Positions 1 to 11,900 of a stretch of 46,782 nt of DNA are shown piece after piece. A model generated the notes under the pieces. That model was not told where the DNA came from, did no database searches, and was given only the letters and a program-made list of their open reading frames with translations. Position 1 is the stretch's first letter; each line of letters starts with the position of its first letter. A program made the position numbers and the translations under genes. Origin of the DNA: Nemertoderma westbladi (taxonomy: Eukaryota > Xenacoelomorpha > Nemertodermatida > Nemertodermatidae). Location: contig JAUCBJ010006758.1 in the NCBI GenBank assembly GCA_032718475.1, forward strand, positions 1 to 46,782, written 5' to 3'.

Positions 1-12
1 TCTCCTACTACT

Positions 13-385
13 ACCGTCGAGACAGGGGAGGGGGGGGGGGGGGGGGGCAATCCCATTTCGGCGAATTAATATTTTGTATCAATGTTAAATTATCAATTTA
101 AGGAAAGGAGCAGTTTACAGTGGCACGTTATTCGGAACAAAACAATAAACGAATATCAACAGAACAGATAGAAGTTTAATTTTTGAGAGTAATCAGGTGC
201 TATTTGCGTCGATTTTCACCCTGGAGAGGGTTCAATTTTGATTGCGTCGAAACTATCACTTTCATTTGCCTATTATTATTATGACTTGATGGAAATGGAT
301 GGTGACGAACATATTCCCACTCTTAAAGGTAAACTTCCCGAATGTGATTTGTGAAGAGACTTGCATAGTATGTGGAACAAGAAGA
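13..385 (+). repeat. Left arm of a long inverted repeat
   Basis: This arm is the imperfect reverse complement of about 2915-3381. The outer ends match base for base (ACCGTCGAGACAGG at 13-26 against CCTGTCTCGACGGT ending at 3381), followed by a poly-G tract and about 330 bp of matching AT-rich sequence. A third, shorter copy lies at 23309-23565. The arms enclose a decayed LINE, so this is either a fold-back element that received a LINE or two copies of one short transposon inserted in opposite orientation. Confidence 0.8.
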
Positions 386-2866
386 AGTGTGCAGAAAGAT
401 GAAGTGGAAAATTTCTACCACAATCTACATGCATCTACTGATGGAGTGGATCAGCATGCATTCTTAATTTGCCTGGGTGACTTTAATGCATGTCTACATC
501 ACTCATCTACATCTCATACTGGACCAAGTGGTCACACGTCCCAGATATACCATATTCTGTTTCGTGGGAAATACAGGAGCTCTATTCTGTACAACAAGAC
601 TGAAGTATATTTGCACTTCGACCCTTATCCAGCTACAGTATTACCTATTATTGTGGCCAAGGTAAGACTTAGTCTCCACGCTAGCAGAATTGCCAAGGAA
701 TGACTGGTCCTCTTTGTTGCAACAGCCCAGTTGTGAGATCCAGCTTCACACTACAGTTGAACAACAGGTATGAGGTTCTCGCCTCTGAGGCGGCAAATCA
801 CTGCGTGGGCTATACTGCCTTCACAGAAGCAGTTAATTTAGCAGCTGCTGAAACAGATCCTGTATATCCTCGAAACAGGAAATAGCCCCCCCCCCCCCCC
901 CCCCCCACTGATCACAGAATTCGGAATTGCCGAAATGACCTCAAATGGTGCAGAATGAGTCCCGCCGACTAGGGCACACGAAGACAGACAAGGATGCTAA
1001 AGGAGCTTATCGATAAGTAGGGCCGAGGTTGATGCCATTAACCCTGATGATAGCAGGCAATCAGCTCAGGCATAGCAATCAGTAAACCTGCTCACTGGGA
1101 GGAAAAGCCAACCAACCACGAAGGTTAATGCTGAATCTCCTGAACTCCTCAATAATGGTTGGATGTTGGAAGGCCTACTTTGAGAAGCTTCCAAACATAA
1201 CAGGGTATTGCCTGATAACTTTGAGGTACATCGTGTATCTGATTCTGTGCTCACAGATATCCACATCTCATTTGCTGAAATTAAGACTGCAGTACTGTAA
1301 GGGGCTTGAAGACCAATCGTGCCATTGGAGTAGATGGCTTGCCCCTGAGGTCTATGAAATTGATGAGTGCTTAGAGCTCAGTCACCCCATTATTCTGAGT
1401 ATGTATAGGACAAAGATAGTCCCTCAAGAAATGAAAATATATAAGTTGGTACATGCACCAAAAAAGGGCAACCTAACAACCTATAAAGCTTTTCGTGGAA
1501 ACTCGTTAATCTCGATTGCTGCAAAGCTATACAACATAATTCTATTAAACCGCATCAGGAATCCTGTGAGAATCAAAATGGGTTCCATAAAGGCCGTGGG
1601 ACATGAAGTCTATTCTGGCACTTAGAAGGATAATCAAAGAGTTATCAACAAAGAAAGACATACATCTGGCTATTATCTTTGTTGACTTCTTTAAGGCCTT
1701 CGACTCAGTCTCCCGACCACGGATGTTTAGCATACTTGTAGCACATTGGTTTCCTGGGGAAATTATTGCAGCTTTCCGATCACTGTTTGATGGTTCCACC
1801 ACATTTGCGTCTACTGCTGATGGTGACACAGATCCATTCGAACTCTTATGCGGAATCCTTCAGGGTTACACACTTGCACCATTCTAATTCTTAATTGTGG
1901 TTGATTGTGTTCTACGCATGTCCTTAGACCATAAAAATTAAAATTATTAAAATGGGATGATGGTACCCCCTACTGGCACAATAAGTGGAGGAAATCCAGC
2001 AAAGTACCTAACTGATATAGACTTTACTGATGATATAGGGATACTGTCAGAATCACTAGAGGTAGCCCAAAGGCTTCTCTGCTCATTGGACGAGGTTGCT
2101 TCTAGTGTTTGTCTTTTTGTAAATTCCAAGAAGACAAAAATTATGACATTGAACCTAGACAGCCCTCAAGAAATGTCTGATCGTAAGGGAATAAGCTCCA
2201 GGAATGGCTTGCTTGAGCACGTGGATGACTTCTGCTACTTGGGATCATGGATCAGAAACTCAGGTGAGGACCTTCGGATACGTAAGGGGGAGGCATGGGC
2301 TGCATTGAATAGACTATCCAGGGTTTGTAAGTCCCACATAATAAAACGGTACCTCAAGGTTCGATTATTTCTGGCAGCAGTAGTTCCATGGGAGTCCAGG
2401 CTGGGCTCTAACTGCAGAGGATACCAAATCTCTGGATGGCACATTCACAAGAATGCTGCGCCGGGTTCATTGTGTTATGTACAACGAACACATCTCCAAC
2501 CAGACTCTATACAACATTGGAGCTGTTTCATCAGTCTCCTCTAGCTTGCCACTTGAACGGAACCGCCTCAGCCTTGCAGGACATTGCTTTCACTGTGAGG
2601 AACAGCCAGTGCATTATCTTGTACTTTGGCTACCTCATGAAGTGAATAAGCATGGTGGACAACCCATGACTTTCTTGAGACGCATCTTAAAGGACACTGG
2701 CCTTGAAGATGCGGATGATATAGCAATTGTCATGGGTGCCAGAGAGTTGTGGCAACGCAATTTTGTCGATAAGCCTGCACAGCATTCTAAATATTTATGT
2801 AATGTATATAATGCAGCTGCAATGTAGCATGCCAATAGTAATAGTAGTAATAGTAGTAGTAGTGCT
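384..2866 (+). pseudogene. Decayed LINE (RTE-like) with endonuclease and reverse transcriptase remnants
   Basis: Remnants occur in several frames. An endonuclease-type motif LGDFNA sits near 470-490. The RT fingers and palm follow from about 1128 (GNLTTYKAFRGNSLISIAAK near 1468-1525; FVDFFKAFDS near 1678-1707). The FADD active-site box is altered to FTDD near 2023. A C-terminal region shared with the other LINE pieces covers 2200-2795. Stops and frameshifts near 1625, 1885 and 2400, plus a poly-C tract at 885-906, show it is dead. The 3' end is a degenerate TAG-repeat tail at 2834-2864, as in the other LINEs here. Assignment to the RTE group rests on the RT and C-terminal motifs and is tentative. 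Confidence 0.8.
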
Positions 2867-2914
2867 GACACCTTTAATTTTAACTTTCCGACAACTGAAG
2901 CAATGGCTCATCTT

Positions 2915-3381
2915 TCTTTGCTCCATATACTATGCATGTCTCTTCACAAACCTCATTCGGGCAAGTTTTCCTTTTAATAGTAGGAATATGTTCGTCACCA
3001 TCCATTTCCATCAAGTCATAATAATAATAGGCAGATGCAAGTGATAGTGAAAATCAATCTCAAAGTGAAAGAAACATTACTGTTAGGTAGGTCGATATTT
3101 ATGGTGCCAGAGAGGGGGGGGGGGGGGGTCTTTCAACGCAATCATAATTGATCCCTCTCCAGGGGAAAATCGATGCAAATAACACCCGATTACTCTCAAA
3201 AATTAAACTTCAATCTGTTCTATTAAGTTTATTGTTTTGGTTGGAATAACGTGCCATTGTAAACTGGTCCTTTCCCTAAATTGATAATTTAACATTGAGA
3301 AAAAATAATTGAAATAAAAACAAAATAAAAACAGAAAGGGGATTTGTGCCCCCTCCCCCGCTCAACCCCTGTCTCGACGGT
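2915..3381 (-). repeat. Right arm of a long inverted repeat
   Basis: Reverse-complement partner of 13-385. It carries about 75 bp of extra sequence with a poly-G run (about 3045-3130) not present in the left arm, then resumes the match through the CCTCTCCAGG segment and the terminal CCTGTCTCGACGGT. The two arms are clearly diverged, so the inverted pair is old. Confidence 0.78.
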
Positions 3382-5879
3382 GCATAGTGTGATGTACCTG
3401 CCTGTTGCAAAACTAATATCGTAACAGAATTTAGAGTGAGTTAACTATTCACTGTAGGTCTCCTCAATGAACGCATGAGATAATTTAAAATTCATATTTA
3501 TATTAAACAATTTTCCCCCAAGTCACGATAGGATGTTGACTAACAGTCGAAGGTTATAGCTATGCGACGTGTGTTACATTTAATCTCTCAAACTCTGGTA
3601 AGGTAGGCCTAGAGAATACTGCATTATAGTTATACTGTAAATTTAATTCTTGTTAAATTGTCTTATTTGGTCTGTTGCTATGGTAACGTGGACTGTAAAT
3701 GTCACCCGAATGTGTACAATATGACGGGAAGTATCACCATGCTACTTAGCTGTAGAGATATTTTGAAATAATTACAAATATAGAAGCAAATAGTTGAGTA
3801 AAGGTACACGAATTCTCCACTTAAACTTAATATTTTGATACTTGTGTAAATTACTCTGGTCCAAATAATGGGCCTGTGTTTGCGACATTGACGCTATTTG
3901 ATTTTATATTGCCCTTGATGTGTTCCCAAGATGTCATATAAGTTGTGTGATGGGTTTTTTGATTTTTAAAACTGTTTGTTGATTTTCTCAGGAAAAGGAA
4001 AGGTGAGACAAAGAAATTGATAATTTAAATTTCATAAATCTGTTGCTAAGGCGGTTACTAGGGCCGGGTTGGCGGACTGCAAGGGAATTTCGGAAATTTT
4101 CTTCTTTACCAAAGTGTTTATAACAGTTTCAGGACAACATTGATGCATTTTGATTAACTTTCAATTTATACACTGGTTATGAGACGAGATTCACTAACAT
4201 TCACCATGAACTTGTATCCTAAAATTGAAAAAACACATTTTTGAGCAAAAAACTTTGAATCCCAAAAAAAGGCATTAAATCAAAAATGCAGAGGTGGCAT
4301 CCGGCCTAGCTGGATTCGCCATGTCTTGAAGTACAAAAATCAGGTGGATGCCAACCATTAACAAAAAATGCCATCTAAACTTAATTTTCGGGAGTTGGCA
4401 GGTAGACTATCAGGCATTTACTGTAGTTTTAGTATGATACCGGTACTGGTGGGTCGATAAAGTGAAACTTTCTAACTCAGTACCACTCCCCTTTCGAAAT
4501 GCAGATATAAATTACTGCATTAGGTACCGGTAGTACGGTACCGTAGTGTTTCTCGTATAGTCTGCCTGTACGGTCTGATATTAGGTACCGGTAGATTCGT
4601 AAATAACGGTAGTTGGAAGTAGGCCTATAGTTTCATTTATCATAAGTCTGATTTCTAGAATAATGACCAGTAGGCCTAAGTCTATAAAATAACATTTTAA
4701 TTTTTTAAATTAGGCCTACCGGTATACAGTAAGCTGAGAGCTAGCTAGATGGGGGTATTAGTACGTTTGAACGACACTAGCCTGCTAGCCGAACACTCCT
4801 GAAATCAGATAAATAATGGTACCGGTACCGGTATAGCAGTATTGTGAGCAATCTTGTGGATTGCACAGGTATTATTTATTAAGTTCTTGGAAGGGAATTT
4901 ATTATTTTAATATAATCTATAGGCCTATTGGATTGCAAGCGTTGTTGCGACATGCGACATGGTTGTAAATTTCATATGCTGATATGGCGGCCCTGAAAAG
5001 AGCCGTTTGGGTTGGTTAGATCATATCGTACAGTAGTTGGACATGAGTGGACATTCAGTACTACCGGTAGTAATGCTTGAAATAAGCAAGGAGATTACAA
5101 GCACAACTTTGGATTGTGCAGCACAACCTGGAAAAGACAAAGACATAGGGTTGGTTGCCCATTTGGTTGTAGAGTACGGGAGAGAAGCTCCTCAATAGCG
5201 CAAATTCAATAACACACTCCTCCAGTCTCGATCAGTTTACCGACCTCGATGAAATTAAATTCAGCCATGACAGAGACAGAGTAGGCCCAATACAGTATAC
5301 GTAGTAGGCCTAGTGCTCTTGTCAGCTTGATAAATACAATACAACACAATATATTTAATAAAAGTAACAATATAAATAACACAATAAACAATAAAAGTAA
5401 TAGGCCGATTAGTATAAAACAATATCCGCATTGTGCTGAAGATGGCGAACAATACTGCTGTACCGGTACCGGTACCAATTTTTATCAGTTTCTATCAGAT
5501 TTGAAGCTTGTTCGGCTAGTGTCGTTCAAACGTACTAATACCCTAGATAGGCCTATATATTTTTGTATGGTGTATCATACTGTAATAATTTATATTATTG
5601 TTTTTTTATTGGTTCGCAGCTCCACGAAAGGCCCACTCATGTTTACATTACCATGTACCGGTATTTCGGTGTTGTGTGTTACCGCGCACTTTCGATGTTG
5701 TGTTCTGTTCATGTTACCGCTCATTTTCGATGTTCTGTTAATGCCACCACACACTTTTGTTCCGATTCCTCGAATAATTACGGTGTTTTTTTCGTATTTT
5801 TTACACCCTATTTGCAGCTGGCTACTAATCGGGTGGTTTGGGTCATTTTATGGTCATTGTTTGAAAGGGGCATTTAAGC
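3382..5879. other. Gene-free stretch rich in short palindromes
   Basis: No convincing coding region on either strand; the open frames here are low-complexity and lack domain signals. The stretch is AT-rich and dotted with TAGGCCTA, TACCGGTA and GGTACCGGTACC words, especially 4430-5060 and 5450-5680. An X-box-like GTTGCTATGGTAAC sits at 3673-3686. Confidence 0.6.
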
Positions 5880-6495
5880 TCTAGGGACGGCTTGCTTGAG
5901 CACGTGGATGACTTCTGGTACTTGGGATTATGGATTCGAAATTCAGACCTTCCGATATGTAAGGGGAAGGTATGGGCGGCGTAAAATAGTCTGTACATGA
6001 TTTGGAAGTCCAATAGAATAAAACGGAAACTTAAGGTTCGATTATTTATTATGGCTGTAGTAGTACCGTACTCTTATCCTGTCGGGAGTCCATGCTGGGC
6101 TCTAACTGCTACTGAGGACACAAAATCTCTGGATGGCACTTTCTCAAGAATGCTGTGTTGAGCTCATTGTGTCAAGTACAATGAACACATCTCCAATAGC
6201 GTAGCCTCTATCAGTCTATACAACCTTGGAGGTGTTTCATTAGTCTCCCCTACCTTGACACTTGAAAAGAACCGCCCCAGCTTTGCAGGACATTGCTTTC
6301 GCCGTCAGAACCAGCCAGTGCATAATCTTGCGCTTTGGTGTCCTCGTGGAGTGAATAAGCATGGTGGCAGCCCGTGACTTTCGTGAAATGCCTCCTAAAG
6401 GACTCTGGCCTTTGAATAATGTGAATAATTTCCTTAAATTCATGGGGGATAGGGAGTTGTGGCGGTGCAACTTTGATTGGCATAGCATTCTTAAC
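5880..6495 (+). pseudogene. LINE 3' fragment (C-terminal region of the RT protein)
   Basis: Nucleotide match to the 3' parts of the LINEs at 384-2866 and 14823-15450, starting at GGCTTGCTTGAGCACGTGG and running to the conserved GCATTCTTA near 6483-6493. Several stops and frame changes. The 3' tail is missing; the sequence then leads into the left terminal repeat of the transposon at 6569. Confidence 0.8.
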
Positions 6496-6568
6496 GCACG
6501 CTCAATTGGGCTTGTCAATTGTGGATTGCATGATGGTGAGAATATGTTTTTGTTAAGCTGGCATAGCA

Positions 6569-6808
6569 GGGCCTCCCTAAAACTCGGTCCGGTCCCGGTC
6601 CCCGGTCCCGGTCCCCAAGACCCCTAAAACCCGGTCCGCCGGTCCCAATGATAGTCTACGGGGAATTTATCCAAAACTAGGACCGGGTAAAACCCGGTCG
6701 GTCCTGACCCCTAAAAGTCGGTCCATAAAAGCCGGTCCATGCTTGGATTGGCCAATGAAAAAATATTCCAGCCAATAAAACAAGGATAGTAATATACAGC
6801 CAATGAAA
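6569..6808 (+). repeat. Left terminal inverted repeat of the MULE-like element
   Basis: Begins GGGCCTCCCTAAAACTCGG, continues with alternating GGTCCCGG and GGTCCCC units, and ends in an AT-rich part containing two copies of a CCAATRAAA word. It matches 14260-14500 in reverse complement with only scattered differences. The G/C-rich subrepeats could be transposase-binding sites, but that is inference. Confidence 0.85.
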
Positions 6809-7938
6809 AGCTTTGGTTCTGATGAGATACAGAAGCAACTTAGGCAATGAAAGTGTCAGGCTTTAACTTCTGGGGAGAGGCAGAACTGCAAGCCATTAGC
6901 GAACATCTTTAATTATTCTAGGGCCGTTATCCAAATGTCTGCTGTATGTCTGTCCCAAAGTACTGAAGGACCATAGCTGCTGTGATATTCCATTTTCGGA
7001 TATAATGGTTATCAAAACCCTTAGACGAAGATCCTTGGAGTGCTGCGGCTGTTAAAGATTTTAAGATGTTAAAGATGGCAGATAGAAGTGGCATTGGAAA
7101 TGGGTTGCTCTACAGTAGGCCTAGTTATGGACGGGCTCCCAACACCACTGATGTTAACCACTCTAACTGAATATACAAACTGGGTGGTGTGTGAGCTTGC
7201 TGTTTATACTATTGTTCTAACTAGTGTTGTCGATTCCGATCTTGAGCTATTCTTGGAAAATATTGATGAAACGACACAGGAAGAGGACAATATTGTAAAA
7301 CTAAAGAAATATAAATGGGGGAAACTAAAAATGAGGCATTAGATGCAATACATTTGATTTGCAGTAACTGTTATTCTTTTTTCTGGGGTTGCATAAGTAA
7401 TTTATTATGGGTGTTATTTGGGTGAATGAGTGGTTTTCATATTACTGTATTATAACTTCATAATAATTATTATTATAATATTATTGTCAACTTTGCAAAG
7501 CAGTGCCCAACACAAAGTTATAATTGCTTAAGTAAGTATGGCAAGTAATTACCGTTACCTTAAGAATCGGTTTTTAAATTTTTTACAATAAATTTTGTTT
7601 AATTATTTTAAAATGGGTATTTTATTTTGTTTGGTACCATTTCCCCAGTACCTTTTATCCGGGTACGATTTGTCTCTTGTGTGGTACCTTTTAACCAGAT
7701 CATCAAAAAACCCTTATGCGTGGTCACTAATGATTCGCAATTAATTAACCTTAAATCCCCCCCCCCCCCTACCTAAACGTAATACCTTCTCTCACTCTAA
7801 AACTATAATATACCCCCCCCCCCCCCCCCCCAAGGTAATACCTTCTCACATTATACTTACTGTATTACTTAAAATGTATAAATTATAAATAAAAATTATT
7901 TAAGTTCGGTTAACCCACCCCCCCCCCCCCCCCCCCCC
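6809..7938. other. Interior of the MULE-like element: poly-C tracts, SINE tail, no clear gene
   Basis: An 84-codon open frame at 7088-7342 shows no recognisable motif and is not called a gene. A partial SINE tail lies at 7485-7525. Three long poly-C runs occur near 7757-7769, 7815-7831 and 7917-7939. AT-rich sequence fills the rest. Confidence 0.5.
7485..7525 (+). repeat. SINE 3'-tail fragment
   Basis: The segment CTTTGCAAAGCAGTGCCCAA followed by an AAAGTTATAAT end matches the tail of the tRNA-derived SINE at 18245-18287 with few differences. The tRNA-like head is absent, so this is a 5'-truncated copy. Confidence 0.65.
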
Positions 7939-8167
7939 CTACTACTAGGATCGGCATGCTGCATTGCAGCTGCATTTTTAAGAATGCTGTGCCGGCTTGT
8001 CAACAAAATTGCACCGCCACAACTCCCTATCACCCATGACATTTGCTAGATCATCCGCATCTTTAAGGCCAGTGTCCTTTAAGATGCGTCTCAAGAAAGT
8101 CATGGGCTGTCCACCATGCTTATTCACTCCATGAGGCTGCCAAAGTACAAGATTATGCACTGGCTGG
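7939..8167 (-). pseudogene. 5'-truncated LINE 3' end
   Basis: On the minus strand it encodes the last 60 codons of the LINE protein (HGGQPMTFLRRILKDTGLKD core) and ends in the CTAGTAGTAG-type tail, which reads CTACTACTAGG on the plus strand at 7939-7949. It is nearly identical to 15230-15450, implying recent movement of this LINE family. It lies inside the MULE-like element. Confidence 0.85.
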
Positions 8168-8192
8168 CCCCCCTTCCTCCCCGAATTTACGA

Positions 8193-8450
8193 AATACGAT
8201 TAATTCGTAATTAATTATACTTCTTATAATTACACCTCGTAATTGAAACTACAAATATAGTAAATATACTAAATAGTTGATACAATATTACACACAAACG
8301 CTTTTGCTCAAAGTATTTCAGTATTTCTTTTTTCATAACGAGATGTCTGACTAATGATGACTATACAAGTTGGTTGTTAGACTGCAGTGTACAGATACCT
8401 TAGCCTTCCAAGTCTTAGATCAAGTCTTAGTTTAGATACAGTACATACTA
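8193..8450. repeat. Duplicate of the transposase 3' end and downstream sequence (copy A)
   Basis: Direct repeat of 8630-8900 with high identity over about 200 bp (ATACGATTRATTCG start, CACAAACGC and CATAACGAGATGTCTGACTA blocks). It extends into a copy of the last codons of the 1399-aa ORF (CCTTCCAAGTCTTAGAT), with a small deletion removing the stop region. The two copies are separated by the GAGTTACAGTGGT minisatellite. Confidence 0.85.
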
Positions 8451-8464
8451 TGTGAGTGCATACA

Positions 8465-8629
8465 TAGTGAGTTCCATAGAATTACAGTGGTCAGTTGCAG
8501 TGAGTTACAATGGTGAATTAGTGGTGAGTTACTGAGAGTTACGGTGGTAAATTACAGAGAGTTACAGTGGTGAGTTACAGAGGTGAGTTATAGTGGTGAG
8601 TTACAGAGAGTTACAGTGGTGAGTTACAG
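8465..8629. repeat. Minisatellite of about 12-13-bp GAGTTACAGTGGT-type units
   Basis: Imperfect tandem units of GAGTTACAGTGGT / GAGTTACAGA alternate for about 165 bp between the two copies of the duplicated transposase 3' flank. Confidence 0.8.
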
Positions 8630-8900
8630 ATACGATTGATTCGTAATTAATTATACTTCTTATAATTACACCTCGTAATTAATTAACTACAAATATAGAA
8701 AATATACTAAATAGTTGATACAATATTACACACAAACGCCTTTTCTCAAAGTATTTCAGTATTTCTTTTTTCATAACGAGATGTCTGACTAATGACGACT
8801 ATACAAGTTGGTTGTTAGACTGCAATGTACAGATACATTAATTATCGGATTGGTTTAGAGCCTTCCAAGTCTTAGATGGTTTTAGATACAGTGCATTCTG
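8630..8900. repeat. Transposase 3' end and downstream sequence (copy B, native)
   Basis: Native partner of the direct repeat at 8193-8450. It includes the last codons and stop of the 1399-aa ORF (stop at 8838-8840) and about 200 bp downstream. Confidence 0.85.
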
Positions 8901-11900
8901 CAATTTAGCGCCTTCCAGGAGATCCTGCATATTACTGGTGTCAATGTGACCGACCCTCACAGATGTTATACCATCATAGTAATATAGACTCTTGTTATAA
9001 ACAATGAGGGACGTATAGTGTTTCTTCTTGTAAATTGTCACCCCACCTAATAGAAATGTTCCAGCCGTACAAGTTATTGACAGTGGCAGTTCTCTTGCGC
9101 GGGAACATTTTAAATTGCTAACATCTATAGGGAGAAACCATGAATGACGGTTGGATAATTCCAAGTGTTTAATAGTTCTCATTCCAGTTTTGCAATCACT
9201 GCACGACGTTGAGTAAGATCTAGTTGCCCATTGGGAGTTTTTCAAGAATGACGGTTTATTTAAAAGTTCATTTAAAACTTCGTATACCTTATCATCCTCT
9301 GTAATGATAGGGAAGTAAACTAAGTCAACTGTAACATCAATATCACGTTTAGGACACAGGACATTTGAACACTCCAAGAGTTTATTAAAACTGAAAAGAT
9401 CCTGGAATGGTTCCACACAATACTTAAATTCACTACCATACACATTCCAGACCCCTTGCGCAGATAACTTTGGCATTGGTTTGATATTAAGTTGGGCACA
9501 TAATGCTTCAATATATTGAACCCAGATAATCTTACCGACATCTTTGTCCACATCAGTATCAAAAGAATGCAGGGTAGCCCTGAGGGTAAGTTCGACATCG
9601 GTATGGCCACAGATAAATGACGGAGCTACATCTTTACTGAAAACCCAAAATATTGTTAGGCAGTTATCAATGGAGCATGTGTTAGTCAATGAGTCACCGC
9701 CCCAAGGCAATGTATTGGGGGGATTGCAATAAGGACATTTCCATTTTTTTTTAACTGGACTATCTAAAAGATTTTGTGGGAACTTTCCACAGGGTTTGCA
9801 CCACCAACTGGGGCATTTATCATTTCTATTTTTTTCTTTTACTCCACATTGGACCATTGGATTACCTACCTCTGAAAAGCCTTTTATAAAAGGTTCTCTA
9901 CAAATACAGTATAAATTGGTAGATATCTTGTCAGCAGGCCTTTGCATATTTTTTTGGAGTTTAAAAGGGAACATAGTGAAATTTCCATTAACTAAGCACC
10001 CATTTAAGTGTTGTTCCATCTGATCTAATATGATCGCATGTTTAGTTGGGTTCTTATCCAAACATATACTTACTGCAACAGCTATAAGATATAACCCCCT
10101 GTTTGATTCACCACATGAATGACCCTTCTGAATAGTGATGGACATCTTATTATTTTTGGCCATGTCTTTTGCTACTCTTGCTGCAGTAATAACAGTACTA
10201 TTTGAAAACTCTTCTGTAGCAATATAGACTTTAACAACACTTGTCGTGGATGTGTGAATTAAGAATAATTCACCAGTTTGATCAAGATTTATAACAGCGA
10301 GTTGCCCTGGGTACTCAATTTTCCTAGGGCATTTCTCATCGAATGAAACTTGCAAAACTTTATTAAAAGCAATTACAGTTGGAAATTGTTTACTAAGTGA
10401 TTCTAGGGCTCTATTTATGCCAGTGTCATTTTGATCATTTGTCTTTATTGATTCATTATTTTCATTGCCGACTTTCTCGTGCTTAGATTCTCCCAATTCA
10501 CTATCTTCTATATCATCTAATGCAATACTGGTAAGCATATTCTGTTCCAATTCTCTATCTTCTATATCTATATCATCTAATGCAATAGTGGTATGAGAAT
10601 TACGTACTATTTCACTATTTTCTTTTTCATCTATTTTAAAAAGTTTACATTCTTCAGTTTCATCAAAGTCAAGTTTGTGCTTCAATCGTAGTTGAGGATT
10701 CATGTCACCATTACTAGGTTTCTTCTTCCCTTTTGGTTGTAGCGATTTTGGCATCAAAGCTCTTCGCAGTTCAGTTACATTCTTTCTCGGTTTTGGATTT
10801 TCACTACAATATGTCCCTGAAGCAATATATGCAGCCCTGAGATGGACACAAACGCTTGGTTGCCTGCAAGAACATCGTGGTGGTTTGCTATATAAGCTGA
10901 CAGCATGCGATACCTTGCTGAAATCCTCTACAATCCATAACTTTAAATGTGAAATATTATGGACCCTTCCTTGGTTTGCAAACTGATGAGCAAGTGATTG
11001 TGCTGATAATTTACCTAATACTGTGGATGTTTTCCCATCTAACATTTCAGTTATTTGAATCTCTTTATTATCTTCTATTAACGATATATTCTGAGCTAGA
11101 TTTAATGTGGATATGTTTTCTTCCAACACTTCATCCGTTTTGTTCACCTCCTCATCTTCTATTAATGATCTAAGCTGAGCTAGATTTAATGTGGATATGT
11201 CTTCATCTAACATTTCAATTCTCTTCATCTCTTTATCATCTTCTATTAACGATCTATTCTGAGCTAGATTTACTGTGGTTGTGTTCTCATCTAACACTTC
11301 ATTTGTTCTTGTTACCTCCTCATCATCTTCTATTAATGATCTATTCTGATCTATATTTACTGTGGTTATGTTCTCATCCAACACTTCATCAGTTTTCTTT
11401 GCCTTCACATGATTCAATGCTGATTTGGATGCGAGATTCATTAAATGTGGGACAATTTCTTCTGGAGTTAAAATAGGAGTTTGTATAGGAAAGTCTTCTG
11501 CGGATTCAAGTAAATGGCCCAACCGACAGTTTAAAGTAAATGAACCAATACCGTACAAAGCACACATTTGTTCCCTTTCATACCATTGCTGTAAGTAAAA
11601 GAAGGATAATGCTATAACATCTAATGGACGCACATGCCACGCTGTAAGCCGATGTAAAACTGCATTGAAGCTCTCTGAAGCATTGTTTGTTATACCTTCT
11701 TTTGGGTATCTGACCCCATGCTTTGCTAGAACCCAACTTCCAGCACCCTCTAAAATGCTTGGCTGCAAATGTGAAAAGAAGTATTCCCGTAAGTCCTTGT
11801 TAGTAAACCAGACCGACTGGCCATATCCAAATATTTGGTTTCTAACTGAAATATAATGCGCTTCACTGTCTGTTGCAAGTAATGTGCGTAAATCCATTTG

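Noticed and set aside
2635-2871. Minus-strand ORF starting with a run of Leu (signal-peptide-like)
   Set aside because: The Leu run is the reverse translation of the LINE's TAG-repeat tail.
5206-5884. Overlapping ORFs with hydrophobic runs
   Set aside because: Low-complexity AT-rich sequence read in several frames; no domain or coherent codon use.
7088-7342. 84-aa ORF inside the MULE-like element
   Set aside because: No motif, no codon signal and no partner; probably chance.
11189-11476. Plus-strand Leu/His-rich repeated ORF
   Set aside because: Antisense shadow of the acidic repeats in the 1399-aa transposase.
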